NCBI GenBank assembly: GCA_030537795.1
Contig: JAUNVE010000021.1
Span: 1 to 33,740 of the forward strand
Reading direction: 5' to 3'
Source of the DNA: Actinomycetaceae bacterium
GTDB taxonomy: Bacteria; Actinomycetota; Actinomycetes; Actinomycetales; Actinomycetaceae
DNA length: 33,740 bases
The position numbers and the translations under genes are program-made. This document shows positions 17,037-25,768 of the stretch, in pieces. The first letter of the stretch is position 1. Every line of letters begins with the position of its first letter. The notes below the pieces were generated by a model. That model did not search any database. It had not been told where the DNA came from and saw nothing but the letters and a program-made list of their open reading frames with translations.

Positions 17037-17909
17037 TTATGCCGGTAGGACGAGTCGTCCGTCCACCATGTACTCGCTATACGGGGTATCAAGATCGATA
17101 AAGGCCACATCATGCGGCGGCTTCTGCTTATCTTTTGGCGGCAGCTCGCGCCAATTTCCAAATGCCATGGAGAGGTAATCTCGATACCCAACGGGCACGC
17201 GTATGTGCGTGTTCTCGAAAGGAAGCATGACTGACGATGCGAACCATTCGGCAGGATATTCATTTTGCATGTATTTTGGTCCCGCGCACAGCTCGGTGAT
17301 ATAGCTACTCGCTGCAATTGGCCATCGACTCATTCGTTTTTCGCAGTACCTCCACAGTCCATATCGCTGTCCTTTACCGGGTACAAGGCTAAGGAGGGCT
17401 TGAGACGCTAGTGCTTTGAGTTTCCCGTGATTCTTCGGAATAGTCTGCGAGTTGTATAGGGAGTAGACAAGAGCGAGTGCTTTTTGTTCTTTGCGTCGCG
17501 CGGACCCCGGCTGGGGACAGCCGTCGATTGGGAGAATGTCGAAAGTAAACCCCTGTGGCATCTCGACATCTTGCTGGTAGGTAGTCACGAGCGTGGTCGA
17601 TTCATCGCAGAGCTTCGCCATGAGGTCCCCGGTTACAAGATTCTTCCCCGTGCGCACATACTTGTAGGGCGCCTTCGGATCTGAGCGCCACAGTTTCCCA
17701 AAACGTTCGTAGTCGGCACGAGGCATAAATACGTCGAGGTCGTCATCCCAGGGAATGAAGCCTCCGTGCCTGAGAGCTCCGATGAGGCCGCCTCCGATCA
17801 CGAAATACTGCAGGCTATGCCGATCACAGAACTCCGCGAACTTTTCATACATTGTCAGTGACAACTGCTGCATTGCTTGCAACTGTGCGGCAGTCACTTG
17901 CTTGGCCAT
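17037..17909 (-). CDS. LicD-family phosphotransferase (copy 1, divergent type)
   Basis: A 290-residue LicD protein. The family's nucleotidyltransferase-like motif HGGFIPWDDDLDV is at residues 48-60, preceded by the usual YFVIGGGLIGALR. LicD enzymes move a phospho-alcohol (phosphocholine in pneumococcus and Haemophilus; ribitol phosphate in the related eukaryotic fukutin/FKRP) from a CDP-activated donor to a sugar. This copy differs from the two adjacent copies near 23-24.6 kb: it has GGGL instead of YGTAL and a different C-terminal half, so it probably has another donor or acceptor. The ATG follows AAGGAAAG. It is the last gene of the long minus-strand operon, 62 bases after the flippase gene. 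Confidence 0.9.
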   Translation of the reverse strand: MAKQVTAAQLQAMQQLSLTMYEKFAEFCDRHSLQYFVIGGGLIGALRHGGFIPWDDDLDVFMPRADYERFGKLWRSDPKAPYKYVRTGKNLVTGDLMAKLCDESTTLVTTYQQDVEMPQGFTFDILPIDGCPQPGSARRKEQKALALVYSLYNSQTIPKNHGKLKALASQALLSLVPGKGQRYGLWRYCEKRMSRWPIAASSYITELCAGPKYMQNEYPAEWFASSVMLPFENTHIRVPVGYRDYLSMAFGNWRELPPKDKQKPPHDVAFIDLDTPYSEYMVDGRLVLPA

Positions 17910-17971
17910 GAGCTTTCCTTATCTCAGCAACGACGATCTACTCTCATAATACGTGTGGCGAGCCCGAGATA

Positions 17972-19498
17972 TCATCGGCGACGCAATATGAGGCGAATAA
18001 AGCGGCGTGCGAAGGGGATTGTTGCCGAGAACTCCGGTAGCCAAAATGTCATAGCAATAAAGCCGATGATCGACATGGTTAGCGACAGTGTTCCTTTGAC
18101 CAGCAGTGAGTAGATTGAACTACCGGGAATGAATGAACACACAAAGACGACGATGGTCCCCAACAATACGGTCAGCACAAAATACAGCGCCATTCGCTTG
18201 AAATATGGAACAGATGATCGATGGAGCCCATGCTTGTACAGCATATACCCCTCAATTGTCGCGGAAATAAAAATACAGCTGCCGATATTAGCCACCATAA
18301 TGCCGCTGATTGAATAGGCGTGAACGAGAATGAAACTCAGTGCAATCAGAGTAACTGCCTCAGCTACCGCCTTCCACCGCGTAAACCAATAGAGCCCGAA
18401 TGCACTGGTGAAGCTCAGGGCAGCAGCCCGTATTTGCTTTGTATAGAAGAGGATCACAATAAGCACTTCAATGGTGAAAGCAAATACGTATTTCTCGCCA
18501 AAAAAGAGCCGCATTGTATCTTCGAAGACGACAATGAGTGGTACTGCTGTAATCGCGGCAAAGAAGGCGTTCATATAGAAAGAGATGCGGAAAATTTCAT
18601 GCTTGCGATCATCGGATTCTGTTACACCGAGATTCCCCACCGGTGCGGTGATGGCACGAAATACCTGTGACACTAAGCGCTCGAGGGCGCGTGTGACGAG
18701 CAAGTAGTTTGCGTATATCGCCACTACGGTCAGCCCCACGAACGTCGAGAGAATCATATTCGTAACTGGTGTCGAGGCCACCCCGGCCAGTGAGTGAATA
18801 ACCAGCGCAGTCGTATTCTTCTTAATCTCAGACAGCGTCTTTTTGTCTAATTTGTCGACCTCACCCCGCAGTTGATAGGGATACATCCGGTTCGAGATGA
18901 TTGAAATCATGATATTTTGTCCCAGCGTGGCTACTAACATGCACGCGAGGAAAAGCCAGTAGCTGTGGAAGATCCACAGCAGCGCCATTTGTCCAATGCA
19001 CATGAGGACATTCCAACCGTACTGGTTGAGAACAACCACGTAATTCTTTTGATCTGCAGCTATGAGCGAGCCTTTGTATGAAAAGAAATACGACAGTGCT
19101 GAGTTGAGAACAAAGGCGAGGAAAATGAGTTGCAGATTAGCGATATCCGGTGGGGTCTTAATAAACCAGTGGAGCTTGAACGATATGAGAAGTCCGAGAA
19201 CAGCAACCACACCACCAACCACCCAGTAGGCATTGCGGTACAGCCGCATGAGTGAGCGAACTTTACTTTCGTTTTTGTGCGCCAGCGGTTCATAGAGGGA
19301 ATAGACAATGGCCGGCCCAATTCCCAATTCAGCGAGAGAGAGCACGAGTAGCACGGAAGAGAAGAGCCCTTCAACGCCAAGATACTCTTGCGCTAAAGTC
19401 CGGACGAATACCATTCTTGTCGCAAAGCTGAACAGAACGGATACAGTTTGACCAAAAACTGACGCTGCCAGGTTTTGGGCAGAGCGCTCTAGTCTCAT
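17972..19498 (-). CDS. wzx: Wzx-type polysaccharide flippase
   Basis: A 508-residue MOP-superfamily integral membrane protein with about 12-14 hydrophobic segments spread over its length. The start (SAQNLAASVFGQTVSVLFSF) and VEGLFSSVLLVLSLAELGIGPA in the first 75 residues are typical of Gram-positive capsule repeat-unit transporters. It would flip the undecaprenyl-diphosphate-linked repeat unit across the membrane. It starts 4 bases after the stop of the chain-length gene and lies next to polymerase and chain-length genes, completing a Wzx/Wzy/Wzz set. Substrate specificity cannot be read; TacF-like teichoic acid flippases are the interesting comparison. Confidence 0.9.
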   Translation of the reverse strand: MRLERSAQNLAASVFGQTVSVLFSFATRMVFVRTLAQEYLGVEGLFSSVLLVLSLAELGIGPAIVYSLYEPLAHKNESKVRSLMRLYRNAYWVVGGVVAVLGLLISFKLHWFIKTPPDIANLQLIFLAFVLNSALSYFFSYKGSLIAADQKNYVVVLNQYGWNVLMCIGQMALLWIFHSYWLFLACMLVATLGQNIMISIISNRMYPYQLRGEVDKLDKKTLSEIKKNTTALVIHSLAGVASTPVTNMILSTFVGLTVVAIYANYLLVTRALERLVSQVFRAITAPVGNLGVTESDDRKHEIFRISFYMNAFFAAITAVPLIVVFEDTMRLFFGEKYVFAFTIEVLIVILFYTKQIRAAALSFTSAFGLYWFTRWKAVAEAVTLIALSFILVHAYSISGIMVANIGSCIFISATIEGYMLYKHGLHRSSVPYFKRMALYFVLTVLLGTIVVFVCSFIPGSSIYSLLVKGTLSLTMSIIGFIAMTFWLPEFSATIPFARRFIRLILRRR

Positions 19499-19502
19499 AA
19501 CA

Positions 19503-20540
19503 CTAGTAGGTGTAGACGATAGCGCTGTCGGTTATGCCTGCCGCTTCAACTAGCCGGAGTGTCCGTTCGATTTCGGTTGCTGACGACGCATTTTCTTTGG
19601 CAACAAGTAGCAAAGCGTCATCGGGGCGAAGGTCGCGGGTATTCAAGGGATGGCTTCCAAGTGCCTCGACAAATGCAACCTCAGAGCGAAGATCATCATG
19701 TTTTTTCAGGGCATCCGCTACCCGGTGAGCTTGATCCCGGTCACTGAACCCGGTCACGACGACACGTCCGTCGGTGGCAAAGCTCATGTTGATCATTGAG
19801 ATGAGTTCTTCCAATTGGACTCGATGGGCTAGGGCATCCGACGTCATTTTCAGCGTGCCCGCCGTGGGGCGCCCTGTCATCGCACTCGCGTCACGACGAC
19901 TACGGATACGTGGACGGAGAATTTCGAGTCCAGCTGCGACAAGTAGCGTGCCGAAAAACCCGAGAATCGCGACAGCTGTCATCTTTTTCTTGGGCAACTT
20001 CTCAACTAACCCTGGAACTTCTTGCTCAACCCGATCGGGAAGAGTTGCCTCCTGATAGACCGAAACGTCTGAGAAGCTAAATTCAGTCGTGAGGATGCTA
20101 ATTGTTTCCTCAATAGCTCCAACCGCGGATTGATGGGCTATTTCAGGCTCCCTAGCTGTCACATCAAGATAGATCATGGGCAGAGACATTGGAGAATTAT
20201 CGTAAGGGTCGTTTTGCTGTGGTGATGAGATCGAGATATCAGACGGCTCGACACCAGCTTTGCGCGCAGCGGATTCAGCGACGGGTTCACTCTCAACCAC
20301 TGACCGCGCTATCGTCCATGCCAGTCGCAAGTCAGGAATTTCTACAAGTTCGTCATTCACCTGAATTTGACGTGGTTCGGCGATAAGGATGACCGCTTGC
20401 GATGTGTAGTCTGGCTCGGCAATATCTTCTCGTATAGCAGGTATGGTGACAAGTCCAATGAGGATGATCGCCACCCCCACCGCGATCGCCCACCGGCGAG
20501 CAATCGTGCCGAGGAAATCATCGAGAGTATATCGGCGCAT
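19503..20540 (-). CDS. Wzz-type chain-length/polysaccharide co-polymerase without kinase domain
   Basis: A 345-residue protein with two transmembrane helices (about residues 15-34 and 188-208) around an exterior loop, the Wzz/CapA membrane-adaptor layout. After the second helix there is a cytoplasmic domain of about 135 residues that resembles the fold region of CpsD-like kinases (VVVTGFSDRDQAHRVADAL), but it has no Walker A lysine motif and no C-terminal tyrosine cluster, so it is not an active BY-kinase. It would set polymer length with Wzy. The ATG has GAGGAGGG upstream. It overlaps the polymerase gene end by 23 bases, so the two are coupled. Confidence 0.8.
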   Translation of the reverse strand: MRRYTLDDFLGTIARRWAIAVGVAIILIGLVTIPAIREDIAEPDYTSQAVILIAEPRQIQVNDELVEIPDLRLAWTIARSVVESEPVAESAARKAGVEPSDISISSPQQNDPYDNSPMSLPMIYLDVTAREPEIAHQSAVGAIEETISILTTEFSFSDVSVYQEATLPDRVEQEVPGLVEKLPKKKMTAVAILGFFGTLLVAAGLEILRPRIRSRRDASAMTGRPTAGTLKMTSDALAHRVQLEELISMINMSFATDGRVVVTGFSDRDQAHRVADALKKHDDLRSEVAFVEALGSHPLNTRDLRPDDALLLVAKENASSATEIERTLRLVEAAGITDSAIVYTY

Positions 20541-22035
20541 GAGCCCTCCTCAAAGAGTCAATATCGTAATTGTAAGCGTATAGCGGTCGACGCACGTGTT
20601 GCCAAGTGGCGGCTCCCACCAAACAAATAATGACAAAAAGCCAGAACTGCGGTGTGCTTAAGAACGAAACCCAGCCTAGCGCTGAATCTCGCGGTAACCA
20701 CATGATTTGAGTCACCGCGTAAAGCGTTGCGATACCAATGACTCCCCCTCGGTCAATAAACGAAGGGATGAGGGTGAGTGATACTCCCAGCACTATTCCG
20801 CCAATGAGCACGCCTAACCATCCGAAGTCTGTGAATAGCTCAATCGTATATGAGGATCCGTAGCCTTCACCGCCGAGGTAATTCGAGTGAGTAAGAAAAG
20901 ACATGGCGTGTGAGAAACTATTCGATTCAAGGGCCATTTCCACAGAGTTATTACCTGGAAGTGGCTTATTCCCCATTGCTTGTCCGATAGGCCCGCGTGT
21001 CACGTAATCGATAATGGGCCCGAAAGTGTAGCTGTGGAATCCATCTGGGAGGCGAGGAATCTCAGAATAGGAGAAGGTGAGCATTTTAAACGACACCCCC
21101 TGCTTATGAAAGAAATCGAGAAATGAGTCGGTAATGGCGGCAAAATGGGTAGTTGTTCCCGCGCGAAGATAATTCAGCGCATTGAGCGCTAGCACAGCTA
21201 CGGGAGCGCCGAGTAGCAACGCTAATTTTTCAAACGTCCCCAGCCATACATCGCGGCTTTCTCTGCGGTGGCGGAATACGTAATAGACAACGGCAAAAAC
21301 CACGGCAAACATGAAGCGACCACGTAGTCCAATGAGTAGTGTTGGCAGTTGGGTCGAAATATAGAGCGTGAGCACCGTAAACGCCATATGTTTGCGCGGC
21401 ATAGTTACTAGGTACGCGCACAGGGCATACGGCATAAATGTTGCAAGTGTTCTCACAGGAAGAGATGCTTGTTCTGTATACAGCGCGAAAAACTCGATGT
21501 ACTCGCGCCCCTGCATGAAGGCAAGCTTTTCGTAGCCAAGATAATAGGACGCAACTAATCCGACGATAAAGAGGATCAGTGAGACAGTTGCAAACGCTTG
21601 GATATAGGGGTCCGTATCGCGGCGCTCTTCAATCGGGCTCATTGATAGGCGACGGGGCTGCTGCGGATGGAGACTTCCGACTGTTTGATCAGCTCTTTCG
21701 CGGATAAAGCTGACCGAAAAAGCTCCAATCTGTAACGACACGAGAGAGAGCATGAGGAGTTTGAGTGCAAAAAATGTTCCGCTCGGTGGCTGACTTAACC
21801 ATAGGTTTCCCCGTGCCACATTTATGACTGGGCGCCACATGAGAAATACAGAAAAACACAGGAGAAAAAATCCCATCACAAACAGGCGTTGCCATTTTTG
21901 CCATGTGTATATTAGTGAGCCTAACCACGTGGTAATAACCGCTGCCAACAGCCATAGTGGGTCATCAAGGATGATACCTGAAACGAAAATGAGAGGACCG
22001 GCTACTAGTAGACACGCACGGATTGCCGTTAGCAT
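20518..22035 (-). CDS. wzy: Wzy-like oligosaccharide repeat unit polymerase
   Basis: A 505-residue integral membrane protein with about 11-12 predicted spans and a larger exterior loop around residues 270-370 rich in polar residues, the usual Wzy shape. Sequence signatures of this family are weak; the call rests on topology, the GLRGRFMFA stretch, and position between Wzz and licD genes. It would polymerise flipped repeat units at the outer membrane face. The ATG at 22035 has an AGGAG about 11 bases upstream; a TTG at 22047 directly abuts that site and is less likely. Confidence 0.82.
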   Translation of the reverse strand: MLTAIRACLLVAGPLIFVSGIILDDPLWLLAAVITTWLGSLIYTWQKWQRLFVMGFFLLCFSVFLMWRPVINVARGNLWLSQPPSGTFFALKLLMLSLVSLQIGAFSVSFIRERADQTVGSLHPQQPRRLSMSPIEERRDTDPYIQAFATVSLILFIVGLVASYYLGYEKLAFMQGREYIEFFALYTEQASLPVRTLATFMPYALCAYLVTMPRKHMAFTVLTLYISTQLPTLLIGLRGRFMFAVVFAVVYYVFRHRRESRDVWLGTFEKLALLLGAPVAVLALNALNYLRAGTTTHFAAITDSFLDFFHKQGVSFKMLTFSYSEIPRLPDGFHSYTFGPIIDYVTRGPIGQAMGNKPLPGNNSVEMALESNSFSHAMSFLTHSNYLGGEGYGSSYTIELFTDFGWLGVLIGGIVLGVSLTLIPSFIDRGGVIGIATLYAVTQIMWLPRDSALGWVSFLSTPQFWLFVIICLVGAATWQHVRRPLYAYNYDIDSLRRAHAPIYSR

Positions 22036-22091
22036 GGTATCGAGCAACTCCTCTCATTTTATGCATGAAAATAATACGCCAGGAGCCTGTC

Positions 22092-22785
22092 CTATTTCCA
22101 ACACGCCTCGATGTTATGGTTTCCGCGTTCGCCTTCTGGGAGACTTTCCATGTAGTCGCCATATAAACGAGTAAGGTCTTCATTATAACCAGCCGGCAGG
22201 GGGTATTTGCTGCCTTCAAATGTCCCATTGACGGTGCCATCAAATACACGCGCGGACCACCAAAAGTTCGTTGCCACGGGTGAATAAACCACCCGGGATT
22301 CCCCGAACTCTGGGAATAGATGACGACGAAACGCAGACGCATAGGATTAATCCATCTGGGACCAATGAATTGGACGGGTGGTGCAAGCACATAACGGGCT
22401 ACCGTTCCCCAGCGAGATAACCCGGGTTTTAGCTTCAGAGTGGATAGCCGCAAAAGTGCGTAGGCTGAGGAATACAAAAACCTGCGACATGCTGTCTCGC
22501 TGTCGAACTGTTTTCCCTGCACTCGGGAAGACATCGAGCCAGAGACCGGTATCCGACATCGCTATATCTTCACGCAAAACGGGTTCCCAAGCGGACGAGC
22601 GACTATCGACGATACTTACCTTGTGCGCAGTTAACATTGCTATCAAATTCTACGCTTTAGGATTCCGACTATGGCCGTTATATTCAGCGCCCTTGGCGAG
22701 GAACTGAATAAGGCGATCACCGTCTTCAACCAACACCTACCTACTTCTCATTAGAGGTCGATTGTTGACCAATTTCTGTTGTCAT
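22092..22785 (-). pseudogene. Decayed licD copy (two frameshifts, two stops, catalytic region deleted)
   Basis: Three reading frames together give most of a LicD protein close to the two intact neighbours. Frame 1, from an ATG at 22785, reads a short start, a stop (near 22741), EDGDRLIQFL, another stop, then KVSIVDSRS and GLWLDVFPSAGK. After a shift near 22495 the next frame gives RRFLYSSAYALLRLSTLKL and LSRWGTVARYVLAPP. After a second shift near 22328 the last frame gives RRHLFPEFGESRVVYSP, LTRLYGDYM and the terminal EACWK. About 45 residues that should include HGGFIPWDDD are missing, so the product would be dead even without the shifts. It sits directly downstream of two intact licD genes, so it is the residue of a tandem duplication. 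Confidence 0.82.
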
Positions 22786-22896
22786 CGCCTTTCAATCACT
22801 CAGGTCTGGCCCTCCTCGCACAAAGCCGAACCCAACTCAGCGTGGCTACCTCCGATGGCGCCTCACTGACCATGCGTTGTCATTCCATTTTGAAGC

Positions 22897-23721
22897 CTAT
22901 TTCCAATAGGCAACAAGTCGATGGTCTTGGCGTTCCTCAATCGGAGGTATCTGCATGTAGTCTCCATAGCAAATCTTTAAATAAGTATCAACATCCGATG
23001 GCACGGGGAACTCCTGTCCTTCAAAAACACGCATTTGCTTGCTTTCAAAGCATGCTTTAGGCCATATTTTGGAACTATTGAGTGGATCATATACTTCTTT
23101 GGACGAGCTAAACTTCTCAAAACAATGGCGGTAGATCCACATGTGAAGATGGTTGAGCGTTTCAATAGGGATTAACCGAACGGGTACGACTAGGAGATAC
23201 CGAGCGAGAGTCCCAAGGGGCGATAAGCCCGGGCGTAACTTCCAGGTTTTTAGTCTCTGCATTGCGTATACAGTCGAGTACAACCGATTGGAAATAGCGC
23301 GTTTATACCGGTTTGTATGTACTCCCACCAGGGGAAACACATCGAGCCAAAGACCTAGCTCGAGTGTAGACGTCGAGCGGCGTCGATCCTCCTCGAAAAC
23401 AAGAGTTCGTGTATCAATCACCTTTGCTATTGGGGTGAATACCTGGGGATTGATATCCGCACATTCGAGACGAAGATCTTTGTTAAGATAACCATCATTT
23501 TGCTGAACTAGATTGATGAACCGTTGATAGCCTTCATCCGTCATTACTACATCGATATCGTCATCCCACGGGATAAAGCCTCCGTGTCGAACAGCACCTA
23601 ATGCTGTTCCGTACGCCAACCAATATTTTAAGTTGTGCTCGGCGCAAAATTCATCAAATTGTTGAAGTATGCTGAATAGTATTTCTTTAATCTCATGCGA
23701 CGGAATATTCTTCTTTTTCAT
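22897..23721 (-). CDS. LicD-family phosphotransferase (copy 2)
   Basis: A 274-residue LicD protein with YWLAYGTALGAVRHGGFIP and the acidic PWDDDIDV at 51-58 of the conserved motif (46-58). Further family landmarks are VIDTRT, GLWLDVFP, the WKLRPG segment and a C-terminal YGDYM. It shares these closely with copy 3 and with the decayed copy, so the three are paralogues. The ATG at 23721 has GAGG three bases upstream; a GTG at 23796 overlaps the preceding stop (GTGA) but has no ribosome binding site and adds 25 atypical residues. It would transfer ribitol phosphate or a phospho-amino-alcohol from a CDP donor to a sugar of the polymer; which one is not predictable. Confidence 0.9.
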   Translation of the reverse strand: MKKKNIPSHEIKEILFSILQQFDEFCAEHNLKYWLAYGTALGAVRHGGFIPWDDDIDVVMTDEGYQRFINLVQQNDGYLNKDLRLECADINPQVFTPIAKVIDTRTLVFEEDRRRSTSTLELGLWLDVFPLVGVHTNRYKRAISNRLYSTVYAMQRLKTWKLRPGLSPLGTLARYLLVVPVRLIPIETLNHLHMWIYRHCFEKFSSSKEVYDPLNSSKIWPKACFESKQMRVFEGQEFPVPSDVDTYLKICYGDYMQIPPIEERQDHRLVAYWK

Positions 23722-23792
23722 GTTCCTCATGCCACACATGCTACTTTGCTCTCTCGGGTGATTGGGCAATCCTGCGACATTGTCCTCGAATA

Positions 23793-24641
23793 TCACGTCT
23801 GGTTATTCGGGGCTTGGGTCCAATATACTCGCATACCGTGTCCCCGCCGGTCTTGCTGCGGTGGAGGAGTCATGTAGTCATCATATTGGCGACGTAAAAC
23901 CTCATCAAAATGAGCGGGCACCGGGAAATATCCCGATTCAAAAGGTACCCGAACCAGTTGAGAAAAATATTCTTTCGGCCAGTAAAGTTTCTTATTTGTG
24001 GGCGTATACACCTCTCGGGTACTTCCATAAAGGGGCAGAACCTTGTTCTCAAACCACAACATGAATCGATTAATGCGAGACGGCCCCAACAACCGAGCTG
24101 GCATAACCAATAGATATCTAGCTGTAGTTCCCCATTTTGATTCTCCGGGGCGAAGTTTCCAAGTCGAAAGCTTTAAGAATGCATGGGCCCCTGAGTAAAT
24201 GAAATCGATGACATGACGCTTGACCGTAGACTCGGGACGCCCCGTGTAGCGAAATACGTCAATCCATAGTCCGATTGCTCCGTCAATCGCATCATCGCGA
24301 AGCACATCCTCTACGGCTACTGTTCTCGTATCGACAATTTTCCCAAACGGTGTATAAATCGACGGATTCAACTCCGGAGAAACAAGCCGCAAATGTTCGG
24401 CAATATATCCGTCATTGTCGGAAGCAATAGATACTAGCCTCTTCCACTCTGAGTCCGGCATGGCAATATCCAGATCATCATCCCACGGGATGAAACCCTG
24501 GTGTCGAATTGCTCCCAATGCAGTTCCATATACCAACCAGTATTTCAGTTGATGTTCGTCACAAAATCGATCAAATATTTCTAAATCCTCAAACAGAACC
24601 TGTTTAATTTCCTCCGATGACAGTTGCGCTCCCTGACTCAT
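23793..24641 (-). CDS. LicD-family phosphotransferase (copy 3)
   Basis: A 282-residue LicD protein. The motif HQGFIPWDDDLD spans residues 47-58, preceded by YWLVYGTALGAI. It then shows KIVDTRT, GLWIDVF, TWKLRPGESKWGTTARYLL and a C-terminal YDDYM. The start shares one base with the stop of the GT4 gene (TAATG) and has GAGAGGA upstream, so it is coupled to that gene. Copy 2 follows after 71 bases. Paralogues in tandem often act on different positions of one repeat unit, as LicD1 and LicD2 do for phosphocholine in pneumococcus (known); applying this here is inference. The local DNA is visibly richer in A+T than the core genes. Confidence 0.91.
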   Translation of the reverse strand: MSQGAQLSSEEIKQVLFEDLEIFDRFCDEHQLKYWLVYGTALGAIRHQGFIPWDDDLDIAMPDSEWKRLVSIASDNDGYIAEHLRLVSPELNPSIYTPFGKIVDTRTVAVEDVLRDDAIDGAIGLWIDVFRYTGRPESTVKRHVIDFIYSGAHAFLKLSTWKLRPGESKWGTTARYLLVMPARLLGPSRINRFMLWFENKVLPLYGSTREVYTPTNKKLYWPKEYFSQLVRVPFESGYFPVPAHFDEVLRRQYDDYMTPPPQQDRRGHGMRVYWTQAPNNQT

Positions 24642-25768
24642 TACGGTTTCCTCTCAACGTTGAGTATCTCAAGCCACTTTTTCATTATCTCGTGCTTACT
24701 AAAGCGCTCGCTATCTTTCCGAGACGCTTCGGCCATCGATTGCCGGAGTTTAGGCGATGCCATGAGTTTTATGAGCGCTTCAGCGAAAGCATCAATACTA
24801 TAAGGAGGCACTAGTACGCCATCCACCCCATCTTGAATTATGGCGGAGGGGCCGGTCGACACATCGAAACTGACCATCGGTATTCCAGCTCCCTTTGCCT
24901 CGAGGAGGATCATTGGCATGCCCTCTCGATCAGATGTGAGAAAGACGAAAGCATATTCACTGAGACGGGACGAGATATTTGGCACTGTGCCGAGCAGCTG
25001 AATCTGACTTCCAATAGGCGATCGTGCGACTTCTTCAAACAGAGATTGGAATCCGGGGCCATCGCCAGCTACCTCCACGATCCAATCGGGAAATTGAGTT
25101 AGTGCTTTTTCGCAAATCGGAACAATGCGCTGGCTACCTTTCTCATCAGTCATTCGCCCGGCCCACAGAATTTTCTTGGAATCCATTGAGTAGGGGGTGC
25201 GCGAGTCAATAATGGCTGGATCGATCCAGTTAGAGATGGCGGTAACGCGATCAGGAGATGCGTGAAATCTCTCAATATAAGCCTGACGAGAGGACTCAGT
25301 AAGTGTAATCACATCATGGCAAATCATGGTACAAAGCCAACGCATAAATCGCACGGGATAGTTATCCCACTGATTCATCAGGGCACCGTGATCGTGAAAC
25401 ATAAATCGGGTGCGCCTTAACGGATTCAACCGAGACATCGCAACCGTCGGAGAAGCGATAAGCCCCTGATAATTGCCGACGAGAATGCATTGATCAATGC
25501 GATATTGTTTCAACACTCGACCGATTGTCCAAAAATTCTCCAGGATCCTTCCTCGTAACCGAGTTTGTTGCGTATTGAGTCCGACGACTTTGACACGAGA
25601 ATCCAGGGGAAAAGCAGGAACTTGATTCGAGTCTTTCTCCAAACTAATAATCAGAACATTCTGACCATCATCAACCAGCGCATTGGCTAACGAACATGTG
25701 ACGGCTCCTGTGCCGCCAACCCAAGAAATACGTGACACGATGAACGCGATTTTTTGAGATTTACTCAT
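24641..25768 (-). CDS. Glycosyltransferase family 4
   Basis: A 375-residue retaining glycosyltransferase of the GT-B fold. The N-terminal Rossmann domain begins with a glycine-rich acceptor loop (SWVGGTGAV). The C-terminal domain has the donor-site landmarks WAGRMTDEKG, VAGDGPG and the EX7E pair E282/E290 in EGMPMILLE. It adds one sugar to the lipid-linked repeat inside the cell. It overlaps the upstream GT2 gene by ATGA and the downstream licD by TAATG, so the three are tightly coupled and probably act on neighbouring residues of the repeat. Donor sugar unknown. Confidence 0.92.
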   Translation of the reverse strand: MSKSQKIAFIVSRISWVGGTGAVTCSLANALVDDGQNVLIISLEKDSNQVPAFPLDSRVKVVGLNTQQTRLRGRILENFWTIGRVLKQYRIDQCILVGNYQGLIASPTVAMSRLNPLRRTRFMFHDHGALMNQWDNYPVRFMRWLCTMICHDVITLTESSRQAYIERFHASPDRVTAISNWIDPAIIDSRTPYSMDSKKILWAGRMTDEKGSQRIVPICEKALTQFPDWIVEVAGDGPGFQSLFEEVARSPIGSQIQLLGTVPNISSRLSEYAFVFLTSDREGMPMILLEAKGAGIPMVSFDVSTGPSAIIQDGVDGVLVPPYSIDAFAEALIKLMASPKLRQSMAEASRKDSERFSKHEIMKKWLEILNVERKP

